Shown one piece after another: positions 11,700 to 23,230 of a stretch of DNA of 64,000 nt (position 1 is its first letter; every line of letters starts with the position of its first letter). A model generated the notes under the pieces. That model did no database searches. It was not told the origin of the DNA and saw only the letters and a list, made by a program, of their open reading frames with translations. The DNA comes from Euonymus europaeus (lineage: Eukaryota; Streptophyta; Magnoliopsida; Celastrales; Celastraceae): NCBI GenBank assembly GCA_963580455.1, contig OY756958.1, positions 30,454,501 to 30,518,500 of the forward strand, written 5' to 3'. Position numbers and translations under genes: made by a program.

Positions 11700-14056
11700 C
11701 GGTAGCAGTAGGGGTCCATGCATGCCCTTGGCAATCATGATATATATTAGGACTAATCTAATTAAAAATAAAACTTAAGACTAAATTAATCCAAAGATGA
11801 TCTTCAATAGTTATAAATTTAGATTTAAGTAACAGCATATATGTCGTGTGATGCGGATGACCTAGCTGCTCTCTTCTTGGAGAGTTTGAAGGCAAGAAGA
11901 TACATATTAGTCCGTTAATTACTATTTCTTTTGTTTTTAATTAGCTTTTGAGCTTTTGTTTGGCCTTAATTAAATAGACTGTACGTATATACTTCACTTA
12001 ACTGTGGAATTGGGTTAGAATCGACAGGGTTTAGAGTCGTATTTACAATATTGTGAAAATTAAATCAAAGCCTTTCTTCTTCTTCTTCTCTGGCAAGTGG
12101 CAAGTATGATCCCATTTAAAACTTACACGACTAAATTAATCTAAAATTAATCAATAGATCCAAATTTAGATTTAGATTTAAGTAACAGCATGTCGTGTCA
12201 TGATGTAGCTGCACAGTTGCGAAAAGCCTTTTTCCTTCTCCTTCTCGGCAACTATGATCTCTCATTTGTTATTATTTTAACTGGTCTTAGTCTGGATTCT
12301 GGAATCATAAATGGGTTTGTCTCCTCTCTTTTGGTAGCATATATCTGCGAATGAGATCTGCATGATCGTCGATTATTGTAGGATACGCATTAATAATAAT
12401 AAAATAAAATTAATCCATCCATCTGTCAAAAAACCCATTTTTTAAAACCCACATGACTGATCAACAATGATAAACGACGACTCACGAATCACGAGGCTCG
12501 GATTTCGGATCAAGAGTCAAAGTTGAAAGCTACTTTATTATGGAAACTACTAAAACATGTTTTTGGAGTCGGGTGCCTAATTTAATTTCCCAGATTGTAT
12601 TTATAATTTCTTTTACTGTTAATGTGACCCTAACGTGAAATGAATTATTGGAATTTATACCCTTTCATAAAAATAAAAAAAATAACGACTTCAATTTTAT
12701 CATAAAATATCTTAGATCCCATAAGAGATTTAAGACTCTACAATTTCCTATACTCTTAGATCACATCTAATGAATCAAATATATATATTAATTATAAATT
12801 TAATATCATATAATCACATCACGTAGCTCCTCGCTAAATAATAAAATTGTGACAAGTGTTACCTTTTTAAAAATATTTTAAACTAAATTAATATAACTAT
12901 TAAATGGAATCTAATGCGTGAGTGGAACTCTACTCAGTTGGATCGTATTATACAGCCATGCATATATATCATCATTGACTAGATCTTAAATTTCCGATTC
13001 TCGATCGGTGCTCAAATCTACCATAAATTGTTTTTTATAAAAGTTTTTCTTTTAACTCACCCCAAAAATTATAAAAACTTATGGATGGATCTGTCTTTCT
13101 GATCATCTGCGGACGTAATTCTTGGGATTTTATGAAATAATGGTTATTAAAAAATTTGGTTAGAGTGTTAAACTTGGATAGGGCATTATTTGTGACTTAT
13201 TTATTATTGTTTATATAATTAATTATAAACTCGACTGGGCATCTCCTTAATTTCTATAAGATATTCGTATATATCTCCATCGATCCACAATTAATATTTT
13301 TAATTAGTTGATCTACTTTGTGATGCTTAGGTTGCAACAAACAAATAATATTTATTTGTGCATGATGCTCAGTTTCATCAAGACTAGCAGGACCATTTGA
13401 AAACTCCCAAGCACGGGCTCTTGATGAAGAAAACCTCAATACCCAACCGATAAAAACAACTAAAAACCTATGAAAGATCTTAATCACGGCTCACCTTTAA
13501 GAGACATGTTGAGAGGTAGAAATTATGCCAATAAATGATAGAACACAACTCGCAGGTGGTGGTGGGGGCGCACATTAAGAGAAATTATGCCAAGAAATGA
13601 TAGAGCACAACTCATGTGGGGCATGTACTATAGCAATTTTGGCATTCGAGGAGGAGAAATTGTTGGTGCGGAGATCGAACGAGTGTAGACATGCATGCAT
13701 TTGGACAACCAAGGGTGGGAGATGGTCGATTTGTCGATTACATGGAGAATGCGTATGGAGACAATGGCGTCAATTATTAGAGACAATGTGACCATATTTT
13801 TACTTTTGATTATTAAGGTGCATGTGAACTCAGTAAACATGAGAAAAATATGCATACAGGCGGCCAACTTGAAGATTTGGTCCGATATGATTAGGTATGA
13901 CCACAAATTTTACAAATAGTCGGGCGACCAATGATTTATATATGTTCCCATTAGAGATTAATGTACATGTTACATATATGTATGTATATGTATAACATGT
14001 GCTAACAGTTTTATTTACATTACGTTGGGGCTTGTGTCAGTTAACCATACTCTATG
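11700..14056. other. AT-rich intergenic region, no gene seen
   Basis: Upstream of the P450, a roughly 100-bp block ending in TTTAGATTTAAGTAACAGCA occurs at about 11768-11868 and again at 12117-12211, so the promoter-distal region carries a partial duplication. A second small direct repeat (GAAATTATGCCAA.AAATGATAGA) is at 13520-13553 and 13579-13612. The short open frames in this stretch show no domain. Confidence 0.5.
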
Positions 14057-16095
14057 AGATTAATGCTACCGTTAATCACTAAAAGATTGATCATATTTCA
14101 TTTTAGTAACTGAAATTCAAAAAATTACAATTTGATAATGGAAAATGTAAATTTGTGCCACAATGACCATTCAAACAATTTTTGGTGGAATCAAGCAGTC
14201 AACCCTCCTACTTAGTAGGTTGACCGTTTAAAATGAATTACATGTGTAAAATGATTTCCTACATGAAATTAATCTTATTTTTTAAAATTATAATGCACAT
14301 GGCAAAAAAAAATAAGAGAAGAAAATCAGGATAAAATAAAAAATGTAAAAGACAAAAATAAAAATAAAAATAAAAATTATTTCAAAAAAGTGTCTCCTTC
14401 CCAAATCGTCCCCACCACGGGGATCCAAAATCCATCACCAAAGAAAAATTGTCTTCAACCTTCCTTTCCCAAATCAAAGAAAATCCAAATCACAACAGAC
14501 AAGACAACGCTTCAATGGACAGTCTTGGAGTAGACAAGAAAATCTAAGTCACAACTTCGATTTTGTAGGAGGGTGCCTTCTTCCTTGTTGTCACTCTCAA
14601 GAAAATGCTTCAATGGAGGAAAGAGGCAGCTTTTGATTCGATGTTGGACGAGGACCTCGGCTCAGATCTAAGCTCAGATATTGTTTTGGGAGATGGGAGC
14701 CGCTTGATTGGGAAGCGTCGATGCTGGCTAGGACTAGAACCCTTGCCATGGCCACGGGCGTTACCGGATCTGGATTTTTGTTGTTGTTCTTGATGATAGC
14801 GTCGAGAGAAAAGGAAGGTCTAGGAGGGGATTATAGTTCCCTCAAAGAGAGAAAAGGAGTGGGAGAATGAATGAAAGTCGTTGCACTCACCAAGAACGTT
14901 AGTCAACGAATATGAAAACAAAAATTGTGAAAAATAAATAAAAACGACACCAAGATTTTAACGAAGAAACCCCAACTTGGGAAAAACCTCGAATCTATAA
15001 GCGACTAACCTTGAAGAACAATTCACTAAAACGAATCAGGAGTTACAACCTTATCTTTGAACTAAAGACTTTGCTCATCCCTCCCATTCAATGTATTGCT
15101 TCAACCTCTTCTCAACCTAACCAAGGTAGAGTCTACTCTCGAATCCCTCAAGAGTCTTAACACATAAGAAACTCTCAAACGATAATCCCCAATACAAATA
15201 TCCTCACTACAAATCACTCATTTAAACACTCAAGATCACACATGAAATAAGAAGTGATTTGTTTTTCCAAAAACCCAACACACGCTCAAGACTCTCTCAA
15301 AGATAATTTCGGTAAAAACTTGAAACCAACGTGCATGGAATATATATAAGACCAACTTGTCTTGATTATGAAGACTTCTTCTCCCACCATAACTCTGAGC
15401 ATTCTAACACCTGAAGAGATAAATCACACATCCAATACTGGAATTTATAATATATGAATAATCAAAGATAATCCACGGTAGTTACATGTTTAACTCCCAA
15501 TATAACTCTTACGTGGTTATCCATACATGAATAGACTTCCTATCCTATCTATATAAGACAGTCCATTAACAATAAAACACTGCATGTCATCAAAATTAAA
15601 GGCCCACGCGTTAAAATCTTTAAGCCCGTGCAGATGAAGTAACTTACTCCACATACCAGAGTAACTTACTTCACTGCTCAGCATCACCCAATTGACATAC
15701 CTGCGAAGTAACTTACTCCACATATTGGAGTAACTTACATCACTGCTCAACATCACCCAATTGTCATATTTGTATCAAAGATAGACCAACAATGAAGCTT
15801 TTGGATCTGCGTGAAAAGACTTTGGAGGAGGATACATGAGTAAAATGATATATTATAAGAGGGTTAAAATTGAAATTTAAACTCTGTGTCAGCAAGCTAC
15901 ATTAGCACTGTTGTGCCATGTGGGGCGATCAATGGGCCATATAGATCGGTTGACTGGCCGAATTTAGGAAAAACTGACCAAATGGTTAAGTTGAAACAAA
16001 TTTACAATTTCAAATATTAAGTTGGCATTTTTTGAGAGTTAATGACTAAAATAAAATATGATCCATTTTTCAGTGACCAACAGTAGTATTAACCC
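14057..16095. mobile_element. Mutator-like (MULE) non-autonomous element, about 2.0 kb
   Basis: The left end (from 14057) and the reverse complement of the right end (to 16095) match over at least 150 bases, sharing for example GATCATATTT(C/T)ATTTTAGT. The 9-bp flanks are TACTCTATG (14048-14056) and TATCCTATG (16096-16104), identical at 7 of 9 positions. Long terminal inverted repeats plus a 9-bp target duplication define the Mutator superfamily. The interior has no transposase. It holds AT-rich sequence, a short open frame at 14605-14793 of unknown origin, and a 69-bp tandem repeat, so it may carry captured DNA. Confidence 0.65.
15637..15774. repeat. 69-bp tandem duplication inside the MULE-like element
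   Basis: Two copies, 15637-15705 and 15706-15774, each start AGTAACTTACTCCACAT and contain CATCACCCAATTG. They differ at only a few positions toward their ends. Confidence 0.8.
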
Positions 16096-16104
16096 TATCC
16101 TATG

Positions 16105-17520
16105 TAATCATGAACGTTGAGTTTGATAATACCTCCATTAATGTGCCAACACGTGACTGATTAAGTTGTTGAGCGACTGTGTCACCTGGGATTCGAGCAA
16201 GGTACCGCGTTTCTGCCAAACACTTTGGCACCGAACAATACATATGACATTCAAGGAACATCATATAAGTGACTAACACCTAATGGAAACGAAAAATCCC
16301 GAGGAAATCAGACTCCTACCAGGAAGGAATTAAGAAAATCAATTCTCTGTTATTTTATCGGGTAATTTTTTTCTTCTTATGATGACCATGTGAATATATA
16401 TAGAGAAGTTTTATACTTTTATATTATATATATAACAGTATAACATGTTTGTAATATAGTTATTTATAAATCACATCGATAACTTACATCTTATCGATGT
16501 AGAATATATACAAGTCTTAATAGTAGGTAGACACAATTACAATTGACACATTCGATAATAATGTGATTATATATGGTCGGTCTTTTTGTGATGATGCCGA
16601 TAGTTGAAGAGGAGCCACACAAGAATTACACATCTCTCTTGGCAACCATACCGAGAATCATAAACCCGCTTTGGGAGCTCATAAGAAGCTTTACTATTAG
16701 GTACAAAAAAGGGCCGGACTATGCATAAGGATGGTTGCAGCTCATACTTGTTAAATTAGTTGGGCTTCAACTTCCTGGTTTATCAGCTCATAATCACCAA
16801 GATTATGTTAACCTAACCCCGATTAGGATCTCCAGACATATATTATCGGCTCAAAGAAAATGAAGATTCGAAGGTTCAGATAGGGAATATAAATAAACTA
16901 ATATTTCTGCGATAAGCTGCAAAGAGAAGCCATGTTTGCCAATTATTCTAAAGAAAAAACAAGAATGAGAGCATTGTATAGCTATTAAAGTTGTTTAACA
17001 AAAGTGAACTATTGTTTCGTATTTATAAGTATTGAAAGGGTTTGGGATCGAGAGTTCATGTGAATGAACACCTCTCAACCTCTCATTTTGAGGGGTTCAA
17101 AAAATGAGTGTTGGCAGAAATTCGTGAATCCATCAGAACACCTTGAAATGTTTACGCCAAACAAAAATTTTGAATAGTTCGTTGTTCATGAACCCCTCCC
17201 AACACCTTTAACAAGTAGGGCCTAAATTGAAAATGGCTTAGCCCGCATCTTGTCCGTTTCAATTGTAAGAATGATTTTGATGAGGAACGTTTGTGTGGCA
17301 TTTCTGTTCAATGTAATAACATCAATATCAATATCTTTCTTTTTAACCAAAAAAATAAATAATGTTGGGCTAATTGTTACAGCCCATCAAGCATTGTTGG
17401 GCCTTGATGGGTCTCATTTCTGCCACCATGGTCCATGGGTTTGAATTGGCATGCTTCATTGGCAAGTGACGTAGAGTCTAACGGGCTGATTTGTTGTTTA
17501 CTTTTTTTTTAAGCCGAGAG
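16105..17520. other. Intergenic region, nothing recognised
   Basis: AT-rich sequence without recognisable coding potential. The last part (about 17400-17520) leads into the promoter of the RRM gene. Confidence 0.5.
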
Positions 17521-17526
17521 CCCATC

Positions 17527-17536
17527 TTTATATACA
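17527..17536 (+). promoter_or_regulatory. TATA box of the RRM-protein gene
   Basis: TTTATATACA precedes a GA-rich leader (about 17580-17620). The start codon lies about 480 bases downstream, and a likely 5'-UTR intron ends at TCTGTAG (17991-17997). Both the TATA role and the leader intron are inference. Confidence 0.45.
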
Positions 17537-18017
17537 ACGAGGCGCAATTGTACGATTCCCAAATGCAAGGTGGTCCAGAGCGCGAGCGAGAGAGAGATAA
17601 ACGGGTGAGATAGGAAGATCGGCAATTTAGGGTTTTGAAAATCCTAGTGATTCAGAGGTCAGTGAGCGTGTAAATCCCCCAAATTTTGTTTTCGATTCTT
17701 GATAATTTCGCTAATTTTATATGTATAGCAAAAAAATTGCGTTGAATTCAGTGGAGGAAAACGGTGAGTTTGATTTGGTATTCGATGACGATAATGGAGA
17801 CGATGATGATGATGTTTGTGTGTGAGAAAGAGGTGTGCTTGTTATGTGCAGGGAGCGAAGAGGAGTGTGAGAGAGATTTAAGAGAGAGTGTCGTGGTGAG
17901 TTCGCGAGAGCCGAGAAAGCTCACGTCAAGAGCGGTGAGCAATATTTGTCTTTTGAGTTGTAGGCTTTCACTCTGCGTCTTTCGGTGACTTCTGTAGCTC
18001 GAAATATCCGAATACTT

Positions 18018-21000
18018 ATGGAGCGAAAGCTTGTGGTTAGTTTTTGCCTCTCTGGATTCTTCTTCTTCGTTTTCTGATAATTTTTTTTTTCAAGTGCTAG
18101 GGTTTTGATATACTTTAATCGCATTTGCAGGTTCTGGGTATTCCATGGGATGTTAATACCGATAGCTTGAGGGACTATATGAGCAAATTCGGGGATTTAG
18201 AGGATTGCATTGTAATGAAGGTGAGATTTTTGTATGTCCTGTACATTTTTGTGGCTTCATAATTGATGGCTCGTGGCACATGTGAAATTCACAGAAGTAT
18301 TTATCGTACTTCCTCGCACACACATTCGACCATGCATGACTGCACGAGCACACACAGATAACAATTACTTGCTTTGAGCTTTTTGTGCAAAAAGGATTGT
18401 GTCTCTCTCCAAAGTTTATATTGAACGTTATGTCCGGTAGGAGGATTGAGCCAGAGCGTCTTATGAGTTCACAAAATTTTGCCAGTGAGAACATATAGTT
18501 TTAGCCCAATGTTTCTTTTTCAAATTAACATTAAATGGATTTATTTTGTTTCCAGTATTGCATTTTTTCCCCATTCTGTTTTAAAGAAAACCTGGAAGTC
18601 GTGTAAGGCAGTGATAGCAGTTGATGAGGCCATTAGTTATTACTTACTACCGCTTCGTTTACTTGTGTCTCAGAGACTTTAGGGATGGGATTTAATTTTT
18701 TATGGGAATCAGAGCAAAATGGCAGACACCTGATTTTAACTTTGAGAATGGGACATCTTTGTAAAATGGATGTACCGACACCATTAGTTATTACTTACTA
18801 CCGCTTCGTTTACTTGTGTCTCAGAGACTTTAGGGATGGGATTTAATTTTTTATGGGAATCAGAGCGAAATGGCAGACACCTGATTTTAACTTTGAGAAT
18901 GTGACATCTTTGTAAAATGGATGTACCGACAGTTTTTTTTTTTTTGGGTAATATCATCTTTTCTTGTTTCTGTTTTCCCCCTCTTTTCACTGTCCCCTCC
19001 CAAAGCCTACCACCATAATGGCTCTTCCACTATGTGAATTGGGTGTTATTCCCTTTTGTTTCCTTTGTTCTTTTTGCTTTTATGCTACTGGATTGGTTTT
19101 ATGTCGTGTTCATTAATTCTCATGTTCCACGCATTAGGAGAGGTCAACCGGCCGATCTCGTGGTTTTGGTTATGTAACATTTGCGACAGTTGAAGATGCT
19201 AAGGTAGCTTCACTTCCAAACTTGCTGCCTGTTGGAATTAGTTTTTGTTTTGTTGGATAAGTTTTTAATACACTCTGTGTCAATGATTGTTATGGGATAC
19301 CGTAACCTATTTTATTGCCTACAGAATGCATTATCGAGTGAACACTTCCTTGGAAACAGAATGCTGGAAGTCAAAATAGCTACTCCAAAGGTGGGGCTAT
19401 TAGATCAGGCAATAGTTTTTTGTTACTGTTAATTTAGACATTTCATTCATACAGTGTTTCTTGTATTATTCTTTATTTTACACTAAAAGGAGGAGATGAG
19501 AGCTCCTGCAAAGAAAGTGACCAGAATATTTGTTGCTAGGATTCCACCATCTGTCACAGAAGCAGCATTCCGGAGGTAAGCAATTTGATGGTGTAAATCT
19601 CGTGGAACTTTGCCTAGCTGTTTTCCTGTATGCTTCTTATATTTAATTTGTGAGCCATGTTGAAAATTAATGTGGTGGATTCTGATACTATTTTGCAGTC
19701 ATTTTGAGAAGTACGGCGATATAACAGATTTATACATGCCGAAGGTTATGTCAACCCCTTTCTCATTCTCCTGTGCACCCAAATGTATTTGGCCTCTTTT
19801 TTTTTTTGCCAAGATTGATTCAAAATAATCATGGACAATTTGTTTGCAGGACCAAGGATCAAAAGCACATCGTGGAATTGGGTTTATCACTTTTGCCAGT
19901 GCAGGTGATTCATTGTTTTGACGTTTTCTGTTTAATCTTGCAATACATGAATAGACTCACAGTCATTTGATAATTGATATTGGGCTATTGCCAATTTTTA
20001 TCTGTCATAACTCATAAGTTAGATCATGTGGCTTCTTAATTCAACTCACGTGGATGGGAAGTGCATGGTAAGACACAGGAAATGCAAGGAAAAGTTGTTA
20101 CACATGATTGTTGGTGGTTAGCGTATCATATGTTGTGGGGTTCTTTCTTGCTCAAAATATCATGATTTCTGCTTACCTTTTTCATATTTTACTTATTTTA
20201 TAATAAAAAAATCATGATCTTTGTATCGCCTGCCTTGCTTTTGCTTGCGTAAGCATGCCTTGTTCTATTGTTTTTTTTGTCGAAACCTGGTTTCAGACAA
20301 GCTAATGGCACTATAGTTGGTTTTTCTTTGTCATTCTGCTTGCAAAAATTGCTCCCAGTATTGAGATTCTGAATTCTGGCAGTGTGGCTGCTAACTTCTT
20401 CAGCTGTTATTATTCATTATTTCTTTACAAGAAAAGTGTGTCAGCTCAGTGGCATTGAATATTTGTTCTCTATTTACAGAATCCGTTGATAATTTGATGC
20501 CTGACACACACGAATTGGGAGGTTCAAATGTTGTAGTTGATCGGGCAACACCTAAGGCAAGTTAGCACTTCATAACTTTTTTCCCTTTGTTTAGTCAGAT
20601 TATTATTTAGTGGATGAAAGTCTCTCTTGATGGGATTACAATTGCATGGAGTTATTTTAGTTTTTAAAATATCATCTGATTCAATTTTCTTCTGTTTTGG
20701 TGCAGTTTATGTTCACATTTTTAAGTTTGAGGAAGCTGAAGTTGATTTCAACTATATTTATGTTATATTATTTTTGCAGGAAGATGACTTCCGTCCAGTA
20801 AGCAGAATGCCACAAGGGGGAGGATATGGGGCGTATAACGCTTATATATCTGCAGCAACTAGGTATGCAGCACTTGGTGCTCCTACCTTGTATGATCATC
20901 CAGGCTCTGTGTTTGGAAGTAAGTTCTGTGACCAATGTTGTACTTGTCTGATAACTGGAACACTATTAAACAGCCACCAACTTTCTCAATTTTTTTGTTG

Positions 21001-22256
21001 GATAGGAGAATCTGCTCGGGGAATGGGTAGTAAAAAGATCTTTGTTGGTAGGCTTCCTCCTGAGGCAACCACTGAAGACCTTCGTCAGTATTTTGGTAGA
21101 TTTGGTCGTATAATAGATGTTTATGTACCCAAGGTAGGACATCAGTTGTGTCGTGTATAAATTAATCAATCTGATCCATGTTTATGAAAATCTGAATGTT
21201 TTTGTATGTAGGATCCCAGGAGAGCTGGGCACAGAGGTTTTGGATTTGTAACATTTGCAGAAGAAGGCATAGCAGATCGTGTATCTCGAAGATCTCATGA
21301 GATTTTAGGACAGCCGGTACGATAAGTAGTAATAAACCATTGTTGTGATGCAATTGATAATAGAACTTACATGAATTAAACTAGTTACACATGTTGTTAA
21401 ATGGAGTATGGACTAATTTCAATTGAATGAAATAAGAAATTAGAAAAAAAGGTGAAAAATTTGTGAGATCAGTTCAATGTCTGGTTCAATTTTGCTTTGT
21501 AAAATCGTGAAAATATAGGTTGCCCTTTTGGAAGTTTTTAGGCAGGAGCAATTGCTGCAATGTTGTGATGTTTTCATTGTGACCTAAGTATTATAACGTT
21601 TAAACTACAGAAATTGCTTTTTGTGATGTGAGGATGAGTTTATGTAACTTGTCCATACCCCTATTGTCGCCAGTTCCTTTGTAAAACCTGCTTCATGAAA
21701 AGTATCCTTCTGCAATGAGTTTTATATTCTGTTCTTTATTTCCCTGGTCAATTATGACATGCTGTATAATGAATGCCAGTGGAAGAAACATCTGATGAAA
21801 TTGGAATGCCCCCCAAAAAAGATGTTTATGGATTTTTCATGCAGGTTGCACTTGATTCCGCCACACCTCTTGCCCTTGGAGAGGCTGGTCCCAGTGGAAA
21901 TTTCATGATGAATGGTCCTGAATCATATGGGGGTTATGGCGGTCCCATGCGCACCTATGGCAGGATGTATGGAAGCATGGAATTTGAAGATGTGAGTATA
22001 CTTATAAATATCAGTTGAATTTCTGGTAGTTAGAATAGTTGAGTATTTTTAGACGAAGTGAGGAAAATGTATTAATGTAGAGTGTGTGCATGGTTGTGTA
22101 CTCTGAATATGAAATATGAATGCAATCTTCCTAGGAATTTCTTACTTTGACCATTACATTTCTGAGAAGTAATGAATCGGCTGCATTTTGCAGTGGGGTT
22201 ATGGAATGCCTAGTGCAAGGCCTTCGAGGGGAGACTGGAGGTACAGGCCATACTGA
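18018..22256 (+). CDS. Three-RRM hnRNP-like RNA-binding protein
   Basis: Thirteen coding exons: 18018-18035, 18131-18220, 19138-19203, 19325-19390, 19490-19575, 19699-19744, 19850-19904, 20480-20556, 20780-20918, 21006-21133, 21212-21316, 21845-21991, 22194-22256. They join in frame to 361 residues starting MERKLVVLGIPWD. RRM1 (about 4-78) has RNP2 LVVLGI and RNP1 RGFGYVTF. RRM2 (about 91-165) has RIFVARI and RGIGFITF. RRM3 (about 225-300) has KIFVGRL and RGFGFVTF. The tail is Gly/Tyr-rich and ends WRYRPY. It resembles DAZAP1/hnRNP-A/B-type proteins, so a nuclear role in binding mRNA and influencing splicing or stability is likely; its target is unknown. Intron 8 starts with GC instead of GT. 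Confidence 0.9.
18630..18931 (+). repeat. 151-bp tandem duplication within an intron of the RRM gene
   Basis: Copies at 18630-18780 and 18781-18931 start CCATTAGTTATTACTTACTA and end ATGGATGTACCGACA. I see only about two mismatches, so the duplication is young. It lies entirely inside intron 2 and does not touch splice sites. Confidence 0.9.
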
Positions 22257-23230
22257 GATGACAAAGGCTAGTCCTTCAAAACTTCCATTGCTTCTGAAGT
22301 CTAACTGGGATGCACAAAGATGCAATGAAGCTTTTAAAATAGATTATGTTTGTTAAAGCTCGTGTCATTTCTCTGGTCATGGATGGTTATACTTTTGACG
22401 TTGTCGGATTCCAAATTTACTATATATGTGAGTAGTAGATGTAATCTTATGGCAATGACGGCTTCTGATAGTTGTTTTTGAGAATGCTGGATGAGGTATT
22501 CTGTATTCCTCATCTTTAAGAAGGGCAATAATACATCCTCCTGTCTTCAGTTGCTCATCTTGCTTCACGTTTGTTGATTTGTTTGTTTGGACATCTCTAT
22601 TAGCTTCCGTTTGATCAAAAGGTGTCCGGTTACAAACATTTATGGTTAGTGTGAAAGATTGTTTTGGGTTGATTTCCAGTGTTTGAGGAATGCATTACTG
22701 CTCGGAATTCTTGATGAAAAAAATGCCGCATCAACGTATTTTATTTCTCAGGAATGGGAGAATTATCCTATATTATTTTAAGAGGCGCATAAACTTGGAT
22801 TCTGACAGGAAGTCAACTAAATCCCGTATTTTATATGTGGTCCGACATGTGAGTGGCGAGATTGCTTTTCCTTAATTTATACAAAAATAAATAAGAACGT
22901 GTTAACGGCTACCACATAAACATGAGTCATCAACGTCTGTCAAAGATAACTTTCTCTCTACTCGCGCCACATGGCACCGGTCTGTACATGATTGGTGCCG
23001 CTTCAATTTCATGGATGGATTGGCCTAAGTGGGACAGTCACTCTCTCTTCCTTATTCACCAGTAAAGCGAGGCCATTACTTCATTTCCTTTTTCTCATTG
23101 CCATTTTTTTCCCTGTATTGGACCGGGATAAATCCTTTCCTTTCGGCAGAATTGTTTGTGTATTCTTCAGTCTGTTCATCTGTTGTTGAAAACCAGAGCT
23201 AGAAAGCTCTTTACCGTGAAACAAAAAAAA
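22257..23230 (+). other. 3' flank of the RRM gene and ZEP promoter/leader
   Basis: The first few hundred bases are probably the 3' untranslated region of the RRM gene, and the last few hundred are the promoter and 5' leader of the epoxidase gene. An in-frame ATG-to-ATG extension from 23156 exists, but the downstream start is the conserved one. No other gene is seen. Confidence 0.5.

Noticed and set aside
13597..13919. Overlapping plus-strand frames near a small direct repeat
   Set aside because: Cys/Trp-rich but without a recognisable motif, and both strands are open, suggesting chance.
14605..14793. Open frame inside the MULE-like element as a gene
   Set aside because: Too short and unidentified; kept only as possible captured sequence in the MULE finding.
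23156..23230. Upstream in-frame ATG extending ZEP by 25 residues
   Set aside because: The downstream MASTLFS start fits the family transit peptide; the upstream part looks like leader sequence.
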